In this document: piece by piece, positions 6,169 to 12,639 of the stretch
How positions within the stretch are numbered: position 1 is the first letter of the stretch
Layout: each line of letters opens with the position of its first letter
Origin: Bacteroidales bacterium
GTDB lineage: Bacteria > Bacteroidota > Bacteroidia > Bacteroidales > VadinHA17
Assembly (NCBI GenBank): GCA_013314865.1
Contig: JABUEV010000023.1
Span: 1 to 12,639, forward strand
Direction: 5' to 3'
Length of the DNA stretch: 12,639 nucleotides
The notes under the pieces: generated by a model
What the model was told of the DNA's origin: nothing
What the model saw: the letters and a program-made list of their open reading frames with translations, nothing else
The model's database searches: none
Position numbers and translations under genes: made by a program

Positions 6169-8773
6169 TCATTCGGGCTGATTTTTTATTTTTAAAAATA
6201 AGTCTGTCGTCTTTTACATCTATAATAACTGTGTCATCTCTTGATACTTTTCCGGCAATTATTTCCTTCGACAGTTCGTTTACTATTTCTCTCTGAATAA
6301 GTCTTTTAACAGGTCTGGCCCCGTGTTGCGGATCATAACCTCTTACGGCGAGCCAGTCGATTGCAGGGTCAGTGACCTCCAGCCTGAGGTTTTGTCCTTC
6401 CAGAGTTTTTCGTATCAGATTAAGCTGGAGGACAACTATTTCACGAATCTGGTCTGCAGAAAGCGGTTTAAACATCACCACCTCATCAATTCTGTTAAGG
6501 AATTCAGGCCGGAGCGACCTTCTGAGGAGCATGAATATTTCGTTTCTGAGGTTATCTTCTTCTTTTTCAGGCATTTTGTTGTTCCATTTTTCCATCCTGT
6601 CCCTTATGATGTCTGAACCAAGGTTGGAAGTCATAATAATGATCACGTTTCTGAAATTAACTGTCCTTCCCTTATTATCGGTAAGGCGTCCCTCATCAAG
6701 TACCTGAAGAAGAAGGTTAAACACGTCGGGGTGTGCTTTTTCTATCTCATCGAGCAGTACAACTGAATAGGGTTTATGACGGACAGCCTCGGTGAGCTGG
6801 CCTCCCTCGTCATAACCTATATATCCCGGAGGGGCGCCTATAAGACGTGAAACGGAGTGGCGCTCCTGGTATTCTGACATATCGATGCGGGTCATAAGGT
6901 TTTCGTTATTGAAAAGGAATTCAGCCAGTGCACGGGCAAGTTCTGTTTTACCCACACCAGTTGTTCCGAGGAAGATAAAGGATCCGACAGGTCTTTTCTG
7001 GTCCTGAAGCCCTGCTCTTGAACGTCTCACCGCGTCGGCCACAACTCTTATAGCCTCATCCTGTCCGACAACTCTTTTATGAAGTTCCTCCTCCAGCCTG
7101 AGGAGTTTTTCCTTTTCACTTTCGAGCATTCTCGACACAGGTATCCCCGTCCATTTTGAGACAATGGCAGCAATATCTTCCGATCTTACTTCCTCACGCA
7201 CCAGTGAACCCTTGCTTCTTCTCTTTTCAATTTGTTCTTTCAGTTCTGCTATCTCTTTTTCAAGAGAGATTATTTTTCCATACCTGATTTCGGCCACCCG
7301 TCCGTAGTCACCTTTGCGTTCTGCTTCTTCGGCTTCATATCTCAGGGCTTCCATCGCTTCCTTTTTCTCCTGCATTTTTTCAATCATATCCTTTTCTGAC
7401 TTCCAGGCAGCCTTCAGCTCGTCGCGTTTTGCAGTCAGTTCTGCAAGAGCGCGGGAAACTTTTTCCTCATTTACCTTATCACCATCGCGTCTGAGAGCTT
7501 CTCTCTCAATTTCAAGCCTTGCGATGGCGCGCATAGTCTCGTCAAGTTCTTCAGGAAGTGAATTCATCTCAAGTCTCAGTCGTGAAGCAGCCTCATCAAT
7601 CAGGTCTATGGCTTTATCAGGAAGGAAGCGGTCGGTTATGTACCTTGTTGAAAGATCAACGGCAGCAATAAGTGCCTCATCACGGATTATCACCTTATGA
7701 TGTGCCTCATATTTTTCACGAATTCCTCTCAGAATAGAGATAGTATCTTCCCTGTCGGGTTCATCAACCATTACTACCTGGAATCTTCTTTCCAATGCTT
7801 TGTCTTTCTCAAAGTATTTCTGATACTCACCCAGTGTAGTGGCACCTATAGCTCTAAGTTCCCCCCTGGCAAGAGCTGGCTTAAGAATATTGGCTGCATC
7901 CATAGCCCCTTCAGACTTGCCTGCACCTACAAGAGTATGAATTTCATCAATGAACAGCACTATTTCTCCGTCGGAAGAAATTACCTCATTTACAACCGAT
8001 TTCAGGCGCTCTTCAAACTCGCCTTTGTATTTTGCACCGGCTATAAGAGCTCCCATGTCGAGTGAATAGATCACCTTCGACTTAAGGTCTTCCGGGACGT
8101 CTCCCCTGACAATCCTGAAAGCAAGTCCTTCCGCAATGGCAGTTTTGCCAACGCCCGGTTCTCCGATAAGGATAGGATTGTTTTTGGTGCGGCGCGTCAG
8201 TATCTGAAGTATTCTTCTTATCTCATCATCCCGCCCTATAACTGGATCCAGTTTGCCTGACCTTGCCCGTTCATTCAGGTTAATTGCATACCTGTTAAGC
8301 GAATTGAAGGTATCCTCTGAAGTCTGACTCTCGACTGATGCACCCTTTCTCAGCTCGGTGATAGCGGCTTTAAGTTCCTTCATCGTCACGCCGTGATCCT
8401 TGAGAATCCTCGATGCCCTGTCGTCAGTGTCAAGAATGCCGGCTAAAATATGCTCGTTGGTGATAAACTTATCCTTCATTTTTCCTGCATGTTCGCCGGC
8501 CTTCCTCAGAGCCTCCGATGCCGCCGGTGAAAGATAGCTTTCAGCTCCTGATACACGCGGATAGGAATCTATCAGCTTCTCCACCTCACGTATAACAGCC
8601 TGCTGATTTACCCCAATCTTGCCAAAAAGATAGCTTATGATGCTTTCAGCTTCGCTCATCACACCATGCAAAAGGTGTGCGCATTCAACAGCCTGCTGGC
8701 CTTTTGACCCGGCAATGTTGAATGCCTGCTGTATCGATTCCTGTGCTTTTAAAGTAAAATTGTTCAAATTCAT
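6161..8773 (-). CDS. clpB: ATP-dependent disaggregase ClpB
   Basis: ClpB is a cytoplasmic hexameric AAA+ machine that, with DnaK, pulls proteins out of aggregates after heat or other stress. The 870 residues show the full order: Clp N domain (about 1-145); first AAA+ domain with Walker A GEPGVGKT at 204-211, pore Tyr249 in [10 protein letters not shown] and Walker B IVLFIDE at 271-277; a coiled-coil middle domain (about 410-525) that marks ClpB rather than ClpA or ClpC; and a second AAA+ domain with Walker A GTTGVGKT at 603-610, pore loop GYIGYDEGG at 650-658, Walker B VVLLDE at 671-676, FLNRIDE near 758-764 and sensor-2 GAR at 818-820. No ClpP-binding IGF loop was seen. Nothing is missing. 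It is transcribed alone, divergent from the transporter gene. No CIRCE element was seen upstream, but a paired TGAC repeat is present. Confidence 0.98.
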   Translation of the reverse strand: MNLNNFTLKAQESIQQAFNIAGSKGQQAVECAHLLHGVMSEAESIISYLFGKIGVNQQAVIREVEKLIDSYPRVSGAESYLSPAASEALRKAGEHAGKMKDKFITNEHILAGILDTDDRASRILKDHGVTMKELKAAITELRKGASVESQTSEDTFNSLNRYAINLNERARSGKLDPVIGRDDEIRRILQILTRRTKNNPILIGEPGVGKTAIAEGLAFRIVRGDVPEDLKSKVIYSLDMGALIAGAKYKGEFEERLKSVVNEVISSDGEIVLFIDEIHTLVGAGKSEGAMDAANILKPALARGELRAIGATTLGEYQKYFEKDKALERRFQVVMVDEPDREDTISILRGIREKYEAHHKVIIRDEALIAAVDLSTRYITDRFLPDKAIDLIDEAASRLRLEMNSLPEELDETMRAIARLEIEREALRRDGDKVNEEKVSRALAELTAKRDELKAAWKSEKDMIEKMQEKKEAMEALRYEAEEAERKGDYGRVAEIRYGKIISLEKEIAELKEQIEKRRSKGSLVREEVRSEDIAAIVSKWTGIPVSRMLESEKEKLLRLEEELHKRVVGQDEAIRVVADAVRRSRAGLQDQKRPVGSFIFLGTTGVGKTELARALAEFLFNNENLMTRIDMSEYQERHSVSRLIGAPPGYIGYDEGGQLTEAVRHKPYSVVLLDEIEKAHPDVFNLLLQVLDEGRLTDNKGRTVNFRNVIIIMTSNLGSDIIRDRMEKWNNKMPEKEEDNLRNEIFMLLRRSLRPEFLNRIDEVVMFKPLSADQIREIVVLQLNLIRKTLEGQNLRLEVTDPAIDWLAVRGYDPQHGARPVKRLIQREIVNELSKEIIAGKVSRDDTVIIDVKDDRLIFKNKKSARMTT

Positions 8774-8837
8774 AGTCTTAATCCGTTTTACGGTGTTTAA
8801 TCAAATCTTCTGCCAACAGGAAATATTTAGCAATTTT

Positions 8838-8880
8838 TGACGTTTTGACATTCCAGGCTCGATCTATCTGACAATATGAC
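8838..8880. promoter_or_regulatory. Paired TGAC repeats in the clpB/transporter divergent gap
   Basis: TGAC occurs at 8838, 8846, 8869 and 8877: two pairs, each with starts 8 bases apart, and the pairs set 31 bases apart. Read toward clpB the pairs are TTGTCATATTGTCAG and ATGTCAAAACGTCAA. They lie 65-107 bases upstream of the clpB ATG. The regular spacing suggests binding sites for a dimeric regulator or heat-shock promoter elements; which one is not known. Confidence 0.35.
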
Positions 8881-8989
8881 AAGATGGTAGATTAAACCAG
8901 GCTTGAAATATAATTTGTTCATTTGTTTTTTAGAAATGTAGATAACTTATCTGCAGTGTGTTTTTAAATGACTTATTTTTATTAGGAAT

Positions 8990-8997
8990 TATGTTTG
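8990..8997 (+). promoter_or_regulatory. Possible -7 box for the transporter gene
   Basis: TATGTTTG fits TAnnTTTG and ends 53 bases before the ATG of the transporter gene. The -33 element is not evident, so this is a weak call. Confidence 0.25.
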
Positions 8998-9050
8998 AAA
9001 AAGAATCAGGTATTTACGTTTCATATATTGTTTTATTTGAATAAAATAAA

Positions 9051-12000
9051 ATGAGTGAGAAGATTTTGCTGACACTTATGCAATTATTTGCAATAATTGC
9101 AAAGCCTCACACAAATGATGCTGAGCGAAGGGGCATTGTGGAAGCATTTCTCAGGCGTCTTCTCAACCAGGAACTGCTGAATAAATATCTTTCTGTATAT
9201 GACAATGCTTATGATGAGGCAAGGAAAAAGCTTGAAAAAAGTTCTGCAGAAAGAAGGGAAGGAGCCATAGCAGTAAGGATCAGAAAGTTGTGTAATGAGA
9301 TCATTGAAGAGGGTCAGCTGGACCAGGAGCAGAGAATTGTGGTTGTTATCCAGGCTCTTGAATTCTGCAGGTCGGGAAATGGACAGCCTGATTCCGTCGA
9401 ACTTGGCTTTATCAACACCCTGGCGGAAGGTCTTTTTATTTCACAGGAAGAATACAGTTTAATTGAAAAGTTTGTTCTGAATTCCTTTGACGAACCGCCT
9501 CTGTCGCAAAATCTGTTGATTATCAGTGGTGACAGTACCTTCAGCAGGCCGCCGGTCAAACATATATGCAAGGATCTGTTAAAAGGTCAGATATGGATTC
9601 TGTTTGTGTCTTCAATTGAAAAATATTTTCTCCGTTTTTCAGGTACCGGTGAACTGACCATGAACGGTCAATTGCTTCATGAAAATAAAGTCTACCCTTT
9701 CAGCACCGGTTCTTCGCTAAAGGGCTACAATATTTCGCCGGTTTACTTCTGGGATGTCACCATGCAGTTTCTCAGTGAGGAGTTTAAATCCTCGAGGGTG
9801 GTTTATGAAGTGAACAACCTCGAGTATCGTTTTAAAACCAGGCATGTTGGCATCCATCATATGAGCTTCAGGGGGGAATCGGGCAGAATGATCGGAATAA
9901 TGGGTGCCAGCGGAGCAGGCAAGACAACTCTTTTGAGTGTTCTCAACGGTACAAATGAGCCGTCAGACGGAGAGGTGCTGATAAACGGAATAAGCATTCA
10001 CAAGGAAAAAGAAAAAATAAAAGGACTGATAGGCTATGTTGCACAGGACGACCTTCTGATTGAAGAACTCACGGTTTTTGAAAATCTCTATTATAACGCC
10101 CTGCTTTGCTTTGACAACCTGACCCATGAACAGATAGTGGATAGAGTTGACAGCGTCCTCAAAAACCTTGGGCTTTATGAAATAAGGAATATGAAGGTTG
10201 GCACACCTCTGAACAAAAATATAAGCGGAGGACAGCGGAAGAGACTTAATATTTCCCTGGAGTTGATCCGTGAACCGGCAATCCTCTTTCTTGACGAGCC
10301 CACTTCAGGTTTGTCATCACGCGATTCAGAAAATATTCTTGACCTGCTTAAGGAACTTGCCAGGAAAGGCAAGCTGTTGTTTGTGGTAATACACCAGCCA
10401 TCCTCAGACATATTTAAAATGTTCGACAAGCTGATAATACTGGATACTGGTGGTTATATGATTTACAACGGAAATCCGGTAGAGTCGATCGAGTATTTTA
10501 AAAGGAAGATTGAGCAGGCCAATTACAATGCCAGTGAATGCCATGTGTGCGGAAATGTCAATCCCGAACAGATTTTTAATATTGTTGAAACCAGGATTCT
10601 GAATGAAAATGGCAAACCCACCGATATAAGAAGAATTTCGCCTGAGGACTGGAACCGCATGTATTTGTCTGAAAAAAAGGAGGAAGATCTTGAAAAGGGA
10701 GGTGCCATTCCCGAAATTAACTTCAAGACTCCAGCCAAACTGAAGCAGACTGTAATATTTGCCAGGCGCGATATTCTCACTAAGATATCAGATCTCCAAT
10801 ACCTGGTTATTACCCTTTTAGAAGCACCTGTGCTGGCTTTCTTCCTTGCATTCCTGATAAGATATTTTGATGAAAGTGCAAGAAATCCCCGCTACACCCT
10901 TTATGAAAACAGCAATCTGCCGGTATATATCTTCATGTCGGTAATAGTCGCCATCTTCATGGGCCTTTCGGGAAGCGCTGAAGAAATAATAAAGGACAGG
11001 AAGATACTGAAAAGAGAGTCATTTCTGAACCTCAGCTGGAACAGCTACCTCATGTCCAAAGTTTTTGTACAATTTGGCATATCGGCAATCCAGGCTCTCA
11101 GCTTCGTGCTTGTCGGCAATCTGATAACAGGAATTAAAGGCATGATGTTCGAATACTGGCTTGTGCTCTTCTCCTGCTGGGCTTCAGCCAATATTGTCGG
11201 ACTGATAATTTCCGACAGTTTCAAAACAGTGGTAACAATTTATATTCTCATTCCTTTCCTGGTAATACCACAGATAATCCTCAGTGGTGTGCTGGTTAAA
11301 TTTGAAAAATTGAATCCCGGTATTTCTTCACCTGTGACAATACCTTTTTACGGGGAAGTGTTCACTGCGAGATGGGGTTATGAAGCTCTTGCAGTAAATC
11401 AGTTTATATACAACAAATATGAGGAACAGCTATATGTCTACGATAAGGCAATGAGTGAGGCTAAATTCAGGAAAGACTTCTGGTATGTCGAAATGAAAGG
11501 GAAGCTGGATAATATAAAGGCAGGTTTTGACAAGGGAGACACGCCTGAAAATTTCAGTGAAGATCTCTCCCTGGTATCAAAAGAAATAAAAAAGCAAATG
11601 AGACTGCTTCCTGATATAAGATATGAGTTCGATGAATTCTTAAAGCCTGAAAAAATAACTCCTGAAGTCATTGCTTCAGCGCTGGATTATATAGAAACCG
11701 TAAGGAAATATTACATTAATTATTACAACAGGGCAAGCATGCTGAAGGACAGCCGCCTGGGAAAAATGGAGACTTTAGTGCCAGGCGGACCGAGGAAACT
11801 TCGCGATGATCATTTCAACAGTGCACTGGAAGAGTTTGTCACAAACAAGGATGAAACAAGGAAAATAATAGAATTCAATGGTCAGCTAATACAGAAGATG
11901 GATCCTGTTTTCAAGGATCCTGAATTTAATTTTGTAAAGGCGCACTTTTATTCTCCCGTAAAAAAGATTTTTGGCATCAGCATCGACACTTATATTGTCA

Positions 12001-12122
12001 ATACGATAGTTCTGTGGATTTTTGTACTTGTATTTTACCTTCTTCTATGGCTCAGGGCATTTAAGAGGTTTCTTGAGTGGATTGAGAAGATCCATACAAG
12101 ACGTATGGTAATACTTGATTAA
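9051..12122 (+). CDS. ABCG-like transporter with TerB-like N-terminal domain, ATPase and permease in one chain
   Basis: This 1023-residue protein joins several parts. Residues 1-150 are helical and resemble TerB-like domains. About 155-245 is a beta-rich segment I cannot assign, perhaps a divergent FHA-like domain. About 250-485 is an ABC ATPase of ABCG type: Walker A GASGAGKT at 285-292, Q-loop Gln332, signature ISGGQ at 391-395, Walker B ILFLDE at 411-416 and switch His448. The D-loop reads SGLSS where ABCG proteins usually have SGLDS. A CHVCG motif lies at 497-501. The membrane domain has likely helices near 583-605, 622-640, 668-694, 700-722, 727-748 and 981-1003. A charged region of about 230 residues lies between the last two, where ABCG proteins have a much shorter loop. 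As a half-transporter it probably works as a homodimer in the inner membrane. The substrate is unknown. It stands alone, divergent from clpB and convergent with the SiaC gene 39 bases away. Confidence 0.9.
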   Translation: MSEKILLTLMQLFAIIAKPHTNDAERRGIVEAFLRRLLNQELLNKYLSVYDNAYDEARKKLEKSSAERREGAIAVRIRKLCNEIIEEGQLDQEQRIVVVIQALEFCRSGNGQPDSVELGFINTLAEGLFISQEEYSLIEKFVLNSFDEPPLSQNLLIISGDSTFSRPPVKHICKDLLKGQIWILFVSSIEKYFLRFSGTGELTMNGQLLHENKVYPFSTGSSLKGYNISPVYFWDVTMQFLSEEFKSSRVVYEVNNLEYRFKTRHVGIHHMSFRGESGRMIGIMGASGAGKTTLLSVLNGTNEPSDGEVLINGISIHKEKEKIKGLIGYVAQDDLLIEELTVFENLYYNALLCFDNLTHEQIVDRVDSVLKNLGLYEIRNMKVGTPLNKNISGGQRKRLNISLELIREPAILFLDEPTSGLSSRDSENILDLLKELARKGKLLFVVIHQPSSDIFKMFDKLIILDTGGYMIYNGNPVESIEYFKRKIEQANYNASECHVCGNVNPEQIFNIVETRILNENGKPTDIRRISPEDWNRMYLSEKKEEDLEKGGAIPEINFKTPAKLKQTVIFARRDILTKISDLQYLVITLLEAPVLAFFLAFLIRYFDESARNPRYTLYENSNLPVYIFMSVIVAIFMGLSGSAEEIIKDRKILKRESFLNLSWNSYLMSKVFVQFGISAIQALSFVLVGNLITGIKGMMFEYWLVLFSCWASANIVGLIISDSFKTVVTIYILIPFLVIPQIILSGVLVKFEKLNPGISSPVTIPFYGEVFTARWGYEALAVNQFIYNKYEEQLYVYDKAMSEAKFRKDFWYVEMKGKLDNIKAGFDKGDTPENFSEDLSLVSKEIKKQMRLLPDIRYEFDEFLKPEKITPEVIASALDYIETVRKYYINYYNRASMLKDSRLGKMETLVPGGPRKLRDDHFNSALEEFVTNKDETRKIIEFNGQLIQKMDPVFKDPEFNFVKAHFYSPVKKIFGISIDTYIVNTIVLWIFVLVFYLLLWLRAFKRFLEWIEKIHTRRMVILD

Positions 12123-12161
12123 CAAAATGGTGGTGCCATACGGTCAGAGAAACAGTCCTGA

Positions 12162-12548
12162 TTAATTATCTTCAGCAATCTCGATCATCCTGAAAGGAAC
12201 CCTGATAATTGATTCATAATCTTCTCCGGCTTCGAGCATATCCTCGTCGTCCTCCTCATAATACCAGTGAACTTCCACTTCATTTTTTGCCTTGTGTATT
12301 GCTTCAAGTTTCTTAAAGACATCCAGAATGCACTTTGAAGAGCTGGTATTAAAATATTCCAGTTTAATATGAACAACGGTTTTTTCAAGAGGGGCCTCTT
12401 TATATTTCTCGAGCCAGTCAACCAGCGGTTTATAAAACTCCACAGAGTTTTCAGGTATTGAGCGGCCGCTTATTTCAAAAATTCCCTGGGATGCATCAAA
12501 CCTTACTGTCGGGGTTTTGGGAGTTCCTTCGATGTAGATCGGTTCCAT
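12162..12548 (-). CDS. SiaC family regulatory phosphoprotein
   Basis: The 128-residue protein matches the SiaC family (formerly DUF1987): an N-terminal MEPIYIEGTPKTPTVRFD, GIFEISGRSIPENS at about 22-35, FYKPLVDWLEKY at 39-50, and KLEYFNTSSSKCILDVF at 62-78. Thr68 in FNTSSSK aligns in position with Thr68 of Pseudomonas aeruginosa SiaC, where phosphorylation by SiaB and removal by the PP2C phosphatase SiaA control activation of the diguanylate cyclase SiaD. In this organism the target is unknown, and none of those partners is complete in the window. The C-terminal part is acidic (EEDDEDMLEAGEDYES). A gene ends 24 bases upstream on the same strand and may encode the matching kinase, so the two probably form an operon. 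Confidence 0.92.
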   Translation of the reverse strand: MEPIYIEGTPKTPTVRFDASQGIFEISGRSIPENSVEFYKPLVDWLEKYKEAPLEKTVVHIKLEYFNTSSSKCILDVFKKLEAIHKAKNEVEVHWYYEEDDEDMLEAGEDYESIIRVPFRMIEIAEDN

Positions 12549-12572
12549 ATTTGTGGTTTTAAAATGTTTGTT

Positions 12573-12639
12573 TCAGTTTTCTCTGTTAACCAGGATATCA
12601 AGATAAAAGAAAGAATAGTCATTATTGTATTCCCTGAAA
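12573..12639 (-). CDS. C-terminal end of an upstream gene, possibly SiaB-like kinase
   Basis: In one minus-strand frame the right edge is open for 21 codons and ends in TGA at 12573-12575, encoding FREYNNDYSFFYLDILVNRE then N. It ends 24 bases before the SiaC start. Position beside a SiaC gene and the alternating aromatic/hydrophobic ending fit the C terminus of SiaB-family (DUF6272) proteins, which commonly sit next to SiaC. Only 21 residues are visible, so both the reality of the gene and its identity are tentative. Confidence 0.45.
   Translation of the reverse strand, partial: FREYNNDYSFFYLDILVNREN

Noticed and set aside
7314..8065. Long plus-strand frames within clpB
   Set aside because: They are Ser/Ile-rich or otherwise unlike real proteins and are antisense shadows of the conserved ClpB frame.
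8991..9044. A 17-codon frame starting ATG at 8991 just before the transporter gene, considered as a leader peptide
   Set aside because: It shows no regulatory codon run or attenuator hairpin, and its ATG overlaps the proposed promoter box; short A/T-rich frames like this arise by chance.
8774..9050. CIRCE operator upstream of clpB
   Set aside because: No TTAGCACTC-N9-GAGTGCTAA-like sequence was found on either strand.

Overview
The window looks like a chromosomal, mostly housekeeping stretch from a member of the Bacteroidota, probably Bacteroidales or a related lineage. I infer this from the gene order serC-serA-DUF1015, the short 306-codon type of SerA, start codons preceded by A/T-rich sequence rather than Shine-Dalgarno motifs, and scattered TAnnTTTG boxes resembling the -7 element of Bacteroidota promoters. 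I saw no tRNA, rRNA, CRISPR array, insertion sequence or phage gene.

Layout: (1) 1-3212, minus strand: a serine-synthesis operon, read serC -> serA -> DUF1015, with the DUF1015 gene running off the left edge. serA has one in-frame TAA at codon 238 of an otherwise full-length 306-codon frame. A GGATTGC/GGATTTC tandem and inverted repeat fills much of the serA-DUF1015 gap and starts at the serA stop codon. (2) 3413-5265, minus strand: gcvT (glycine cleavage T protein) followed 14 bases later by a ComB-like phosphosulfolactate phosphatase gene. (3) 5471-6168, plus strand: a two-gene signalling unit, a lone Hpt phosphotransfer protein and a STAS anti-sigma-factor-antagonist-like protein. (4) 6161-8773, minus strand: clpB, which overlaps the STAS gene tail to tail. 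(5) 9051-12122, plus strand: a 1023-residue one-chain ABCG-like transporter with a TerB-like N-terminal region, an undefined segment, an ATPase domain, a membrane domain and a very large loop before the last membrane helix. It is divergent from clpB across a 277-base region with a paired TGAC repeat. (6) 12162-12639, minus strand: a SiaC-family phosphoprotein gene with, just upstream, the last codons of a gene that may be a SiaB-like kinase.

How they fit together: region 1 makes phosphoserine and serine, and region 2 contains one part of serine/glycine one-carbon metabolism plus a phosphatase of uncertain substrate. Regions 3 and 6 each encode a small protein of the partner-switching type, in which Ser/Thr phosphorylation controls binding, so the window has two separate signalling modules around clpB and the transporter. 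The most unusual items are the stop codon inside serA, the multi-domain transporter, and the repeat that abuts serA. I found no clear new defence or mobile system.
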